Assembly: GCF_003627795.1 (NCBI RefSeq)
Contig: NZ_CP032685.1
Coordinates: 558,001-622,000, forward strand
Reading direction: 5' to 3'
DNA length: 64,000 bases
From: Rhizobium sp. CCGE531
Lineage (GTDB): Bacteria > Pseudomonadota > Alphaproteobacteria > Rhizobiales > Rhizobiaceae
The number at the start of each line of letters is the position of its first letter. Position 1 is the stretch's first letter. The notes beneath the pieces were generated by a model, which saw only the letters and a list, made by a program, of their open reading frames with translations, did no database searches and had not been told where the DNA came from. Positions 1-10,185 of this stretch are shown here, piece by piece. The position numbers and the translations under genes are program-made.

Positions 1-154
1 GATGGAACGTCGTGGCTCTCAATCAAGGGCGGCGTAAAGCGGCAGTCGATTGTAGCTGAGGATGTGTAAAAAATCAGGCGGCTCATTTGGCTGATTTCTC
101 CAAGAGGGTGCGAAATCAGCCGTTATATTCCAAGATCAATTTCCCCATAAAATT
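1..154. other. Unassigned left-edge sequence with inverted repeat
   Basis: No recognised gene lies here. The first frame is open from the edge to a stop near position 69 and could be the tail of an unidentified protein. A perfect 10-bp inverted repeat (GGCTGATTTC at 89-98 and GAAATCAGCC at 112-121) follows, with a related AAATCAGGCGG copy near 71-80. Repeated short ends next to a gene cut in mid-frame would fit the end of a mobile element, but no transposase or known terminal repeat could be identified, so this is only a suggestion. Confidence 0.3.
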
Positions 155-634
155 GTGATTTTGTCATCCTATAAGTTCACGCGCAAGCCGGATGGCTCGG
201 TGCTGGCGATGAATGTGATCGAGGAGATCCATCGCAAGTTGCCCAACACGCATCTCGTCATGCATGGTTCCTCCTCGGTTCCCGAGGAATTGCAGGAGAT
301 CATCAACAGGTATGGTGGTCAGATGAAGCCGACCTGGGGCGTGCCGGTCGAAGAGATCCAGCGCGGCATCAAGAACGGCGTGCGCAAGATCAACATCGAC
401 ACCGACGGCCGTATGGCGATGACGGGCCAGATCCGCCGGGTACTGCAGGAGGATCCGAGCGAGTTCGACCCCCGCAAATATATGAAGCCGGCCATGGCTG
501 CCCTGACGAAGCTCTGCAAGGAGCGCTTCGAGCAGTTCGGAACGGCCGGACACGCCTCGCGCATCCAGCCGTTGACCGTCACCGAGATGGCAAGGCGCTA
601 CAAGTCCGGCTCACTCGATCCGGTTTTCTCTTAA
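155..634 (+). pseudogene. 5'-truncated class II fructose-bisphosphate aldolase
   Basis: The frame encodes about 155 residues matching the C-terminal part of Calvin-type class II fructose-1,6-bisphosphate aldolases: YKFTRKPDG, the zinc-ligand segment [18 protein letters not shown] and [14 protein letters not shown]. Intact family members are about 345-360 residues, so the N-terminal half, including the first zinc-binding and catalytic residues, is missing. Homology starts at about position 168. The bases before it do not encode aldolase, and the nominal GTG start at 155 has no convincing ribosome binding site. I infer a deletion or insertion junction at about 165-170. The remnant converges on the GlpD-like gene and still has a downstream terminator. 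Confidence 0.85.
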
Positions 635-645
635 AGCCTAAGCGA

Positions 646-2388
646 TCAGCGTGCCGCCGGGCTTGCTGCCCGGCGCACGCTTTCTTTACTCAAGGTCTGA
701 CCGTGGAACTTCGACAGCGAGGCAGCGACATCGTTGATCTCGTTCGCCAGCCGCTGCGCATCCCAGTGCAGGGCGGCCGCGGCAATTGCACCGATTTCGC
801 GCAAGCCCTGGATCGTCAGCAGACCCTCGATCGCCATGGTCGTGCGGCGAAAGACGATATCGGAGAGATGCACGACCATCTCCTGCCGCGCGATCCAATC
901 GATTTCCAGCGCGCTATGACGCTGCGCGCCGCTGATGCGCTGGCTGTCGCTATAGGCTGAGGGATGGGCGAGGATTGCTGCGGCCGTCGTGCCGTATCGG
1001 CCGAGTAGCTCATCCGCTCTACTTGCCTCCACCCCGGTCTTTACGGCAATGGATCGCATCCAGCTCGCACGCTCATTGGAGTTGACCGGGAAATTCCGGC
1101 CGCCGCCGATGGCAAGCTGCTCGGTGGATGTCTTGCGGCTGCGCTGAAGGCGCGCCAGCACGGTATCGGCCACCTCCTCGGCAAAACCTCGGAACGTGGT
1201 CCATTTGCCGCCGACCAGCGAAATGATCGGGAAGGGGCGGCCGGCCTGCGGCTCGAACACGGGTGCGGAATGATCGCGGCTGATCAGGCCCGGCGACGAG
1301 GCGTCCGAAGCGGGTAGAGGACGGATGCCGCTATAGCTATAGGTCACCTGGTCGCGGTCGAAGCGGAGGCTCGGCAGAAGCGAGCGTACGCTATCAAGGA
1401 AATAGTCGATCTCGGGTTCCTCGCAGCGCACATTGTCGGGATCGTCGCAAGGGATGTCGGTCGATCCCACAAGTGCCTGTCCGAGATAACCATAGACGAG
1501 GCAGATGCGGCCGTCATCGGCTTCGAAATAGATCATATGGCCGTTCAGGCTGCGCACAAGCTCCGGATGATCGAGCAGGATATGCGATCCCTTGGTGCCG
1601 CCGATCAGATGGGCCGGTGCGCCGAGAGCGGCATTGACGTGATCGATCCAGGGGCCTGCGGCATTGACGACGAGCTTCGGCCTGACCGAGAAGGCATGGC
1701 CGTCCGAGCGCTGGAAGGTCAGCAGGCCATCGGCGGCTGAAACAAGTCTTGTCGCATTTGCTGCCAGCGAGCCCTTGTTCGCTTCCATCCCGTCATTGAT
1801 CAACTCATAAACCAGCCGTTCCGGCCTGCTGATCTTGGCGTCGTAATAGATGCCGCCCGCCACGATCTCGGGCGTCACATGCGGCATTTCCTTGAGCGCG
1901 CGGCCCTTCAGCAGAAACCTATGGCGCGGCATGACGCGGCTGCGCGAACCGAAGAAGTCGTAGAGCGCAAGCCCAATCTTGATGAGAACTGCGCCGCGGC
2001 TGCGCGGAGCGGTCGTCGAGCCCGTCAGCGTGCGAAGAGCGGCCCATATGCCGCGCGTCCAGGAAAAGATCGGCACGAAAGTCGGCAGCGCTTCGACGCA
2101 ATGCGGCGCATTCTTCAATAAAAGGTTCCGCTCGAGCGCTGACTGGGCCACCAGCCGGAATTCGCCGGTTTCGAGATATTTGAGGCCGCCATGGATCAGC
2201 CGCGAAGGTGCGGCGCTCGTCCCCGAGCCGAAATCTGATTTATCGACGATCAGGCAATTGACGCCCTGCACCGAGAGATCACGAAACAGACCGGCGCCGT
2301 TGACGCCTGCGCCAAGAATGACGACATCGACATCTCCGTCTTGCAGTTGCGAGAGGCGTTGTTTCAGATCGGCGGCCATATCGGTCAT
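646..2388 (-). CDS. GlpD-like FAD-dependent polyol-phosphate dehydrogenase
   Basis: This 580-residue protein belongs to the glycerol-3-phosphate dehydrogenase (GlpD/DAO) family. The dinucleotide motif GAGVNGAG lies at residues 26-33, followed by GTSAAPSRLIHGGLKYLE and a later GGKWTTFR segment typical of GlpD. The family oxidises a polyol phosphate to a ketose phosphate and passes electrons through FAD to the respiratory chain at the membrane. The gene is last in a left-pointing set with an FGGY kinase and a DeoR regulator. I infer that it oxidises the product of that kinase, a second polyol route parallel to EryA-EryB. Glycerol 3-phosphate itself is possible. The substrate cannot be set from sequence. 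Confidence 0.85.
   Translation of the reverse strand: MTDMAADLKQRLSQLQDGDVDVVILGAGVNGAGLFRDLSVQGVNCLIVDKSDFGSGTSAAPSRLIHGGLKYLETGEFRLVAQSALERNLLLKNAPHCVEALPTFVPIFSWTRGIWAALRTLTGSTTAPRSRGAVLIKIGLALYDFFGSRSRVMPRHRFLLKGRALKEMPHVTPEIVAGGIYYDAKISRPERLVYELINDGMEANKGSLAANATRLVSAADGLLTFQRSDGHAFSVRPKLVVNAAGPWIDHVNAALGAPAHLIGGTKGSHILLDHPELVRSLNGHMIYFEADDGRICLVYGYLGQALVGSTDIPCDDPDNVRCEEPEIDYFLDSVRSLLPSLRFDRDQVTYSYSGIRPLPASDASSPGLISRDHSAPVFEPQAGRPFPIISLVGGKWTTFRGFAEEVADTVLARLQRSRKTSTEQLAIGGGRNFPVNSNERASWMRSIAVKTGVEASRADELLGRYGTTAAAILAHPSAYSDSQRISGAQRHSALEIDWIARQEMVVHLSDIVFRRTTMAIEGLLTIQGLREIGAIAAAALHWDAQRLANEINDVAASLSKFHGQTLSKESVRRAASPAAR
649..687 (+). terminator. Rho-independent terminator after aldolase remnant
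   Basis: A 13-14 bp GC-rich stem (649-662 with 668-680, one unpaired base) has a five-base loop and is followed by TTTCTTT. It lies just after the aldolase stop and overlaps the last codons of the convergent dehydrogenase gene, so it may end transcription in both directions. Confidence 0.7.
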
Positions 2389-2446
2389 AACATCATCGTC
2401 CTGCTGAGCTGCCGCGATAGAACCCGTCCGTGCGGCGCATTTCGGT

Positions 2447-3976
2447 CTAGTCTTGGGAGTGTTGGGTTGCGAGGTTGCCGATCCGCGGCCAGAGCGGCGT
2501 CATTGCTTCTGCAATGTCGCGGAAGAGGTCGTAGCGGATGCGATAGTCGGCGCTGCGGGCGGGATCCGGATGATAGGTCCTGGCGATCTTGCCGACATCG
2601 CGCGGATCGCTCTGCGGGTTGGCGTAGACACCGATACCGACGCCGGCGCAAAGCGCCGCACCCCAGGCGGCGGCTTCATCGGTTTCGGTCACGGTAACTG
2701 GCATGCCGAATATATCGGCAAACATCTGCACGACGATCGGGTTGCGCGACACGCCGCCCGTCAATCTCGCCTGATCAAAGGAAAAACCGTCACTTAAGGC
2801 ATCGACGTGAATCTTGTGGTTGAAGGCGATGCCTTCGAGAACCGCCCGCAGCATGTCGCCGCGATCGTGCCAGCCACCAAGCCCGAAAAAGGCGGCGCTT
2901 GCGTCGGCGCCATAGGGTGAGCCGAACAGATAGGGGTGGAATAGTGCGCTCGACGGCCGGTTGAACGCCGCCGCGATCTCGGGAGCCAGCAAGGCATGGA
3001 TCGACTGGCCCGCAGTCTCGGCGCTTGCAATTTCACTGGCGCAGAGCTTGTCCAGGAACCACTCATAATTCGCCGATGATGCCGGAGAGATCGACATATT
3101 GTTCCATTGGCCCGGCGCAATGGCGTTGCGGCAGAACCAGCGGCGATCGACGCGCGGCTCCGAGGAAAGCGTTTCGTTGATCGAATAGGTGCCGGCGATG
3201 ACCGCAACGACGCCGCTAGCGTAGCCGCCGGCCCCGAGCGCGGAGGCGGTGACATCGTGCAGGCCGGCAACAACAGGCGTTCCTTCGGCAAGGCCCGTGC
3301 GCTTCGCAACGGCTTCGGTCACGTATCCGACGATCTCATCGGATCGCGAAGCAGGCGGCAGAGCAGCCACCATCTCACTGAGACCGAAGAGCTTCAGCGC
3401 GTCCGGCGAATAATCCTGCGTCGAAACATCGGTGAAGGATGTGCTGGCCTCGGTCCGGTCGGTGCCTTCAATGCCAGTCAGGCAGAAGCGCAGCCAGTCC
3501 TTGCAGCTGAGGATATGGCCGATTTGCGCGAAACGCTCCGGCTCATTGGCCTTGATCCAGGCAAGCAGCGCCGATGGTGCCGAGACGTGCGGCAGCTGGC
3601 CCGTGAGCGCCAGGGCTTGATCGGCAAGCGGGCTTTTCAGCCATTGTTCGACGATCGATCCGGCTCGGCTGTCGAGCGAGAGAATGGCGCGTCCGAGCGG
3701 CTTCTTCGCCTTGTCGAGCAGATAGATGCCGTCGCCATGGGCGGTGGCGGCAATCGCCTGAATGTCGCTGGCGGGACGATTACTGAGCCTGATCGCCTCG
3801 GCAATGGCATCGGCCGTCCGGGTCCAGAGCTCGTCCATGTCGCGCTCGACATGGCGGGCTTTCGGCATGAACTGGGTTACGCGGCGGCGCGCGACGGCAA
3901 GCGGCGTACCGTCGACGTCGAAGATGACGGCTTTGGTGACGGTCAAGCCGCTGTCAATTCCGAGCAAACTCGGCAT
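2447..3976 (-). CDS. FGGY-family carbohydrate kinase
   Basis: This 509-residue protein has the two-domain FGGY kinase layout: an N-terminal GIDSG phosphate loop at about residues 6-10, a central GLHDVTASALGAGG segment, and a C-terminal LTGGVSRNPIVVQM motif before the ATP-binding adenosine loop. The family phosphorylates sugars and sugar alcohols with ATP in the cytoplasm. The overall look is closest to L-xylulokinase-like or EryA-like members, but the substrate is not certain. AGGAG lies 8 bases before the ATG. It lies 58 bp upstream of the GlpD-like dehydrogenase and downstream of a DeoR regulator, so kinase then dehydrogenase probably act in sequence on one polyol. Confidence 0.85.
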   Translation of the reverse strand: MPSLLGIDSGLTVTKAVIFDVDGTPLAVARRRVTQFMPKARHVERDMDELWTRTADAIAEAIRLSNRPASDIQAIAATAHGDGIYLLDKAKKPLGRAILSLDSRAGSIVEQWLKSPLADQALALTGQLPHVSAPSALLAWIKANEPERFAQIGHILSCKDWLRFCLTGIEGTDRTEASTSFTDVSTQDYSPDALKLFGLSEMVAALPPASRSDEIVGYVTEAVAKRTGLAEGTPVVAGLHDVTASALGAGGYASGVVAVIAGTYSINETLSSEPRVDRRWFCRNAIAPGQWNNMSISPASSANYEWFLDKLCASEIASAETAGQSIHALLAPEIAAAFNRPSSALFHPYLFGSPYGADASAAFFGLGGWHDRGDMLRAVLEGIAFNHKIHVDALSDGFSFDQARLTGGVSRNPIVVQMFADIFGMPVTVTETDEAAAWGAALCAGVGIGVYANPQSDPRDVGKIARTYHPDPARSADYRIRYDLFRDIAEAMTPLWPRIGNLATQHSQD

Positions 3977-4030
3977 TCTCGATACTCCTGATCGTGAACT
4001 ATTCCTGCGCCGACCGCATAGGCCTGGCCG

Positions 4031-4927
4031 TCAGGACCGATCCTTGTCGCCTTTGGCGACGACCACATTGATATTCTTGTTGCGCATGCCCTCCAGATGC
4101 GCGGCAGGCGTCTTGTCGTCGACGATCACGACATCGAATTCGCTTAAACGCGCGAAACTATGCAGTGCCCGCCGCTCGAATTTGGTGTGATCCATCATCA
4201 GGATGCGCTTGGCGGCGCTGTCGAACATCGCGCGCTTGATGTCGACGATTTCGGGTGATTGATGGAAGACGACGTCGTCGATGATGGCCGACATCGAGAT
4301 GAAGGCGACATCGGCCCGCAGGCGATTGATTTCGTTGATCGTCATGCGGCCCATGAAGGCGTTGCACCAGTTATAGTATTGCCCGCCGAGCGCCAGAAGC
4401 GTCACGTCGTGCATCTCCTTCAGCGCATTCATCAGTGTCAGCGAATTGGTGATCGCCGTCAGCGGCACCTTGGCAGGCAGCAGCGAAGCCATCTGCAGGA
4501 CAGTGGTGGAATCGTCGAGGAAGATCGCCTGGCCGGGCTCGATGAACTGCATTGCGGCAGCCGCGATCATCTTCTTTTCGCTCGCCTGCCGATTGGCACG
4601 GTAGACGTCGCTTGATTCGATCAGGCTGGTGGCGGCGGCCGAGACGATGCCACGCGTCTTTCGAAACAGCCCACGGCTGACCAGCTCGTCGACGTCGCGA
4701 TGAGCCGTCATCAGGCTGATGCCGAAACGATCGGTCAGGTCCTCTATGCGCATGGAGCCTTCCGCCATGACGGCTTCGGCGATCATCTGGCGCCTCGCGA
4801 TCTGACGGGAATGCCGGCTGTCGCTCGGAAGTTCATCTTGCAGGAATGATACGGGGCTTGTCTTGTCTGTCACGTCGGCCTCTAGCGCTGAGCCTTGCGG
4901 ATGTTCCCTTGCCGCAGCGAATGCCAT
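4031..4927 (-). CDS. DeoR-family transcriptional regulator
   Basis: An N-terminal DeoR helix-turn-helix (RRQMIAEAVMAEGSMRIEDL followed by FGISLMTAHRDVDEL) at about residues 45-85 precedes a DeoRC ligand-binding domain with the sugar-phosphate sensing features ITNSLTLMNAL and LLALGG. These regulators usually repress adjacent sugar or polyol operons until a phosphorylated intermediate binds. At 298 residues it is about 40 longer than usual. The 4927 ATG has no clear ribosome binding site, whereas a GTG at 4873 is preceded by AGAGG, so the real start may be 4873 (280 residues). It heads the kinase/GlpD-like set and probably regulates it. Confidence 0.85.
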   Translation of the reverse strand: MAFAAAREHPQGSALEADVTDKTSPVSFLQDELPSDSRHSRQIARRQMIAEAVMAEGSMRIEDLTDRFGISLMTAHRDVDELVSRGLFRKTRGIVSAAATSLIESSDVYRANRQASEKKMIAAAAMQFIEPGQAIFLDDSTTVLQMASLLPAKVPLTAITNSLTLMNALKEMHDVTLLALGGQYYNWCNAFMGRMTINEINRLRADVAFISMSAIIDDVVFHQSPEIVDIKRAMFDSAAKRILMMDHTKFERRALHSFARLSEFDVVIVDDKTPAAHLEGMRNKNINVVVAKGDKDRS

Positions 4928-5023
4928 GCTATGGGAAAAGGCATAAAAAGCAATTCGCTACTAGCAGTTCTGCAAGTTCTGCCTGATGTTTAGGCAGAGT
5001 GTCGCCGATGGCGGTCAAAGGGT

Positions 5024-5048
5024 GGGAGCGCCGGCTTCCGGCGCTCCC
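5024..5048 (-). terminator. Inverted repeat after eryG, probable terminator
   Basis: A perfect 11-bp stem (5024-5034 with 5038-5048, three-base loop) lies directly downstream of the eryG stop. On the minus strand it is followed by a short ACCCTTT run rather than a full U tract, so termination may be modest. It separates the importer operon from the DeoR gene. Confidence 0.5.
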
Positions 5049-5055
5049 GATCGCA

Positions 5056-6003
5056 TTATTCAGACAGAACGAAAGGTGCCGTGTACTTGTCGACATTGTC
5101 CTTGGTGATCAGGATGCAGTCGAAGAGCTGCTTTTCGCTCTTGGCACCGGTCTTGCCGGTCTTGATGAAGCTGTCGGCCTGCTTCACGGCTTCTGCCGAG
5201 AAGGTGGCGACCGGCTGCAGGACGGTGTACTGCAGTTCACCAGCCTTGATGGCGGCAACAGCATCCGGCGAGCCGTCAAAGCCGCCGACCTTGATGTTGG
5301 CGAGCTTGCCGGCTTCCTTGAGGGCGGCAATCGCGCCGAGCGCCATTTCGTCATTGCCGGAGATCACGCCAATGATATCCGGATGCGCCTGCAGCATGGA
5401 CTGCATCTTGTTGTGGCCCTGGGTGCGGTCCCAGTTGGCGACTTCCTTGGCAACCTTCTTCAGGTCGGGATACTGGGTCAGAACGGTTTCATAGCCATTC
5501 GACCGGGTGGCGGCATTGTTGTCCGAGGGAGCACCGAAGAGTTCGGCATAATTACCCTTGTCGCCAACGGCTTCGACCCACTGCTGAGCGCCGATAGCGG
5601 CACCCTGGGCGTTGTTGGAGACGAGCTGAGCCTTGGCGAGGCCTTCCTGGTTGATTTCAGCGTTGACCAGGAAAACCGGGATACCGGCGGCAACGGCCTT
5701 CTTGACGGCACCTACGGAGCCGTCGGCATTGGCGGGATCGAGAATGATGGCGACCGACTTGTTGGTGATCGCCGTATCGATCAGGTTGCTCTCGGTGTTG
5801 GTATCGCCCTTGTGGGCGCCAACTGTTGCCGTATAGCCGAGCTTTTCAGCGGTCGCCTTGGCGACATTGCCTTCCGTCAACCAGTAGGGGTTGGACGGAT
5901 CGTTGACGATGACAGTGATCTGGCCGGCAGCCCATGCCGCACCCGTCAGAAGCGGCGCCACGGCAACCGCTGCCATGACGGTACGCAAAGCTTTTTTGAA
6001 CAT
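5056..6003 (-). CDS. eryG: Erythritol ABC transporter substrate-binding protein
   Basis: A cleavable signal peptide of about 26 residues ending in AAWA precedes a periplasmic-binding protein of the ribose/RbsB type (Peripla_BP_4): VNDPSNPYWLTEGN, IILDPANADG, ISGNDEMALGAI and VGGFDGSPDA are visible. It binds a sugar or sugar alcohol in the periplasm and delivers it to the EryF permease. The 315-residue length is normal. A GGGAGAGAG ribosome binding site precedes the ATG. It is the last gene of the importer operon, 100 bp after eryF. Erythritol as the ligand is inferred from the adjacent eryABCD genes and the eryEFG order known from Rhizobium leguminosarum. Confidence 0.85.
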   Translation of the reverse strand: MFKKALRTVMAAVAVAPLLTGAAWAAGQITVIVNDPSNPYWLTEGNVAKATAEKLGYTATVGAHKGDTNTESNLIDTAITNKSVAIILDPANADGSVGAVKKAVAAGIPVFLVNAEINQEGLAKAQLVSNNAQGAAIGAQQWVEAVGDKGNYAELFGAPSDNNAATRSNGYETVLTQYPDLKKVAKEVANWDRTQGHNKMQSMLQAHPDIIGVISGNDEMALGAIAALKEAGKLANIKVGGFDGSPDAVAAIKAGELQYTVLQPVATFSAEAVKQADSFIKTGKTGAKSEKQLFDCILITKDNVDKYTAPFVLSE

Positions 6004-6103
6004 TAGTCTCTCTCCCTTTTGATGAGCTCAGTGGTGCCGGCGAACCGGCGGTTCTTTCCCCGACCGGCATTCCTCACCGGTCGGTGACAAGTTCGCGTAG
6101 GCG

Positions 6104-7156
6104 TCAGCTGGACTTGGTGCGACGTCCGTACTGGATGCTGTTCATGAGCACGGCGAGCACGATGACCGCGCCGGTAAAGACCGTCTGCCAGTATGCCGAC
6201 ACGCCGATGATGACGAGGCCGTCGGACAGGAAGCCGATGACGAAAGCGCCGAGCATGGTGCCGCGCACCGTGCCACGGCCACCGGTCAAGGCGGCGCCGC
6301 CGATGACGACGGCGGCGATCGCCGTCAGCTCGTAGGTAGTGCCGGCGGTTGGGCCGGCTGATGTCAGCTGCGAGGAAAGCACCAGGCCGGCAATGGCGGC
6401 ACAGACGCCAGACAGAACATAGACGATGATCTTGACGCGCTTGACCGGAACGCCGGAAAGATCGGCAGCGCGCTCGTTGCCGCCGGAGGCGTAGAGCCAA
6501 CGGCCGAAGGCGGTGCGGCTGAGAACGAGACCGCAGATGATCGCAAGAACGGCAAGCACGATGACGCCGATCGGGATGCCGGCGAGACGATTGAAGCCAA
6601 GCCAGTCGAAGCCGGTATTGCCGAGTTCGGGCCGGCCGCCGAGATTGTTGTAGGTAAGGCCATTGGTCATCAGCAATGCGATGCCGCGGGCGACATAGAG
6701 CACGCCGAGTGAGGCGACGAAAGCCGGGACGCGCAAGTAAGCGATGAGCACGCCGTTGACGGCGCCGACCACAGCGCCAAGCGCGCAGGTCAGCACGACC
6801 ACGGCCCAGACCGGCGGATAGAGAATGACGCCGAAGCTCGAAAGCGTGACGCCCTGCATGAGGAAGCCGGCAATACAGCCGGCAAGGCCGAGCGTCGAGC
6901 CGACCGAAAGGTCGATGCCGCCGTTGAGGATAACAAGCAGCATGCCGATGGCAAGGATGCCGAAGATCGCGACATGCGAGGCCATCGTCAGGAAATTGCC
7001 GAGCGAGAAGTAATAGGGCGACAGGAAGGAGAAGACCGCAATGATGACGATCAGCGCGAAGAAGGCGCGCCCTTCCAGGACCAGCCGCACGAGATTGAAG
7101 TTCCGCCGCTGTCCGTTCGAAATTGGTTTCTTTTCTGTGATGTTCGTGACTGACAT
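6104..7156 (-). CDS. eryF: Erythritol ABC transporter permease
   Basis: This 350-residue polytopic membrane protein of the RbsC/BPD_transp_2 family shows the family signature GILAIGMLLVILNGGIDLSVG and a C-terminal VIGGAALTGGRGTVRGTMLGA segment, the coupling region for the ATPase. It forms the channel through the inner membrane, probably as a dimer. An upstream in-frame ATG at 7291 lies inside the ATPase gene and would add a low-complexity non-homologous tail. The ATG at 7156, preceded by GGAG, gives the normal family N-terminus and is preferred. It lies 22 bp after eryE. Confidence 0.88.
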   Translation of the reverse strand: MSVTNITEKKPISNGQRRNFNLVRLVLEGRAFFALIVIIAVFSFLSPYYFSLGNFLTMASHVAIFGILAIGMLLVILNGGIDLSVGSTLGLAGCIAGFLMQGVTLSSFGVILYPPVWAVVVLTCALGAVVGAVNGVLIAYLRVPAFVASLGVLYVARGIALLMTNGLTYNNLGGRPELGNTGFDWLGFNRLAGIPIGVIVLAVLAIICGLVLSRTAFGRWLYASGGNERAADLSGVPVKRVKIIVYVLSGVCAAIAGLVLSSQLTSAGPTAGTTYELTAIAAVVIGGAALTGGRGTVRGTMLGAFVIGFLSDGLVIIGVSAYWQTVFTGAVIVLAVLMNSIQYGRRTKSS

Positions 7157-7178
7157 AATCAGTGCTCCATGAATGCGG

Positions 7179-8719
<1,541 letters not shown>

Positions 8720-8723
<4 letters not shown>

Positions 8724-9382
8724 TTCACATCGACCTTTACCGGGGTGACGAGCCAGTTCTTCGGATTGATGAGCTTGAAAACGCCGACGACCGTTGCCGT
8801 CTTGCCCGTCAGCTTTTCGGGATCCATGCTGCCGAGGGTCGCCTTCTTCATCTCGTTGTTGATGGCGGAGCCGGCGTCCTGGTATTCGATCTGGTTGGTG
8901 AACTGGCCGAATTCGATCTTGCCTGTGGCATCGCGAAGATCGGTGCCGTTGATCGCCGGGCCTGTTTGTACCCGGATGGTGACACCGTCAGGCAAGCCGT
9001 CGGCCTTGAACTCGTTGAGATTGGCCTTGCGCTCGCCGAAAGTGCCGGTCAGCGAAACGGGGAGAACGGGTCCGGTGGTGGTGGCAACGCCGTATTTCGT
9101 GCCGGCGGCCTTCTTGTCGGCCAGAACGGCATTGGCAAGCGTCACGGCATCGACGGCGCGCTTTTCGACATCTGCCTGCACCTTGGGGAATTCCCCGGCA
9201 CCATAGGCCTCAGGCTGGAAGCCCTGTTCGCGCACGTCGTGTGCGGAGCCGATCTTGACGACTTTGGTATCGGCCGCGATGGCGCCGATGACGATCACCA
9301 CGGCGACGATGCCCGCCACGATTTTGAACTTGGAGCCTGCCGGTTTGGCAGTTGCGTATTGAGTCTGCGTATTCATGTTCAA
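8720..9382 (-). CDS. DUF2291-family periplasmic protein of the ery importer operon
   Basis: This 220-residue protein has an N-terminal hydrophobic segment (about residues 19-38, a signal anchor or uncleaved signal) followed by a soluble periplasmic domain matching the DUF2291 family as I recognise it (HDVREQGFQPEAYGAGEFP, VKIGSA). The function is unknown. Members occur next to RbsA/RbsC/RbsB-type transporters, so an accessory role in uptake of sugar alcohols is a reasonable inference. It is the first gene of the left-pointing importer operon and overlaps eryE by 4 bp. AAGGTCG lies about 10 bases before the ATG. Confidence 0.75.
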
Positions 9383-9608
9383 ACGACCTTCGGCATATCA
9401 GCCGGATTGCCTGATGGAGAGGGGAAGAAAGGTGCCGAGATCCGGTTAGCGGAAGCCCGGTTCCGGGTTTCGGGCCTGCAGGCGCTCTGTTCGGCTTACG
9501 CCGTCACCGGAATGGAAATTCAACATCAGGAGCCTCCTCAGCATGCGGGCGGCTGTCTCCTCCAGTCGCCCAATTCAGCGTCACAAACACCGCGTCTATG
9601 CGATAATT

Positions 9609-9629
9609 GTGATATAAGTATGTTAATAA
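9609..9629. promoter_or_regulatory. Putative ery operator copy 1
   Basis: The sequence GTGATATAAGTATGTTAATA resembles motifs at 10006-10025 and 15489-15508 (shared core GTGATAT-N5-TGTTA). It lies about 230 bp upstream of the importer operon start. EryD or EryR could bind here. This is inference from motif sharing only. Confidence 0.4.
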
Positions 9630-10005
9630 CTTCGTTTTATATGTTATAAATCCTCGAGCGTGTCAACCGCGATTTGGCGCGTCCCGCCTATCGCTTGTCT
9701 TCATGCGCGCCAATGTTTTCCTCCTGGATGACTCGCAACTTCCGCTTGGCGTGCGTCATTCAAGGCTTCTTGTGCTGGCGCCTACCAGATTATGTTTACG
9801 CAAAGAAATTTCTTTAAGTTACTGATTTATATAAGGCGTGACAGAAACGTTTCACAACGCCTCGATTAAAGTCTTGCTTTTGCCAGTCGCTCGCCCGTTT
9901 GCGAATTTCCTCCCCATCGTGGTTCTTTCCGTGGATGGTTGAGGAATTGACAGTATTCATTCTATATGAAAAAAATTACAAGGCCAGAAAAATTTTACTG
10001 CCACA

Positions 10006-10025
10006 GTGATATCTTTGTGTTATAA
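10006..10025. promoter_or_regulatory. Putative ery operator copy 2, upstream of eryA
   Basis: GTGATATCTTTGTGTTATAA matches 16 of 20 positions of the sequence upstream of eryR (15489-15508). It sits 58 bp before the first small ORF of the eryA leader and 222 bp before eryA. It is a candidate binding site for EryD (SorC type) or EryR (DeoR type). Confidence 0.45.
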
Positions 10026-10082
10026 GATGCGCGTTGTTCGATGGATCGCTGTTGCGTCGGATTCGATTATTAGGAGTAATGA

Positions 10083-10184
10083 ATGTGCAAGGTAGCCATT
10101 CACGGACGCCCCTGTGATCTTGGATGTGGCGGCGATGTCTGCGCGAGTTGGCAAAATTGCACTCGTGGCTGTGGGGAGGAATGA
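10083..10184 (+). CDS. Small Cys-rich ORF in the eryA leader (33 aa)
   Basis: An ATG six bases after TAGGAG (10071-10076) opens a 33-codon frame ending in TGA at 10182-10184. Six of 33 residues are Cys (positions 2, 11, 15, 20, 26, 30), with His7, Trp23 and acidic ends. Such density suggests a metal-binding or disulphide-rich peptide if the frame is expressed. Its last codons contain GGGGAGGA, the ribosome binding site of the next small ORF, so the two could be coupled. I do not recognise it from any family. It could equally be a chance frame in TG-rich leader DNA. Confidence 0.35.
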   Translation: MCKVAIHGRPCDLGCGGDVCASWQNCTRGCGEE

Positions 10185-10185
10185 G

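Larger units (their letters stand above)
9383..10082. other. Long divergent intergenic control region
   Basis: About 700 bp lie between the importer operon (left) and the first small ORF before eryA (right) without a convincing longer gene. Several tracts are AT-rich. Two perfect palindromes are visible, AAAGAAATTTCTTT at 9802-9815 and GAAACGTTTC at 9844-9853, plus two copies of a GTGATAT-N5-TGTTA motif annotated separately. It presumably holds both ery promoters. I did not find a clean -35/-10 pair. Confidence 0.6.

Noticed and set aside
4999..6006. Plus-strand open frame of about 335 codons over eryG
   Set aside because: It is an antisense shadow of the substrate-binding protein gene; the Gly/Asp-rich translation is typical of such shadows.
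9947..9968. TTGACA followed by TATATG as a possible eryA promoter
   Set aside because: The spacing is only about 10 bp, far from the 16-18 bp needed for a sigma-70 promoter.
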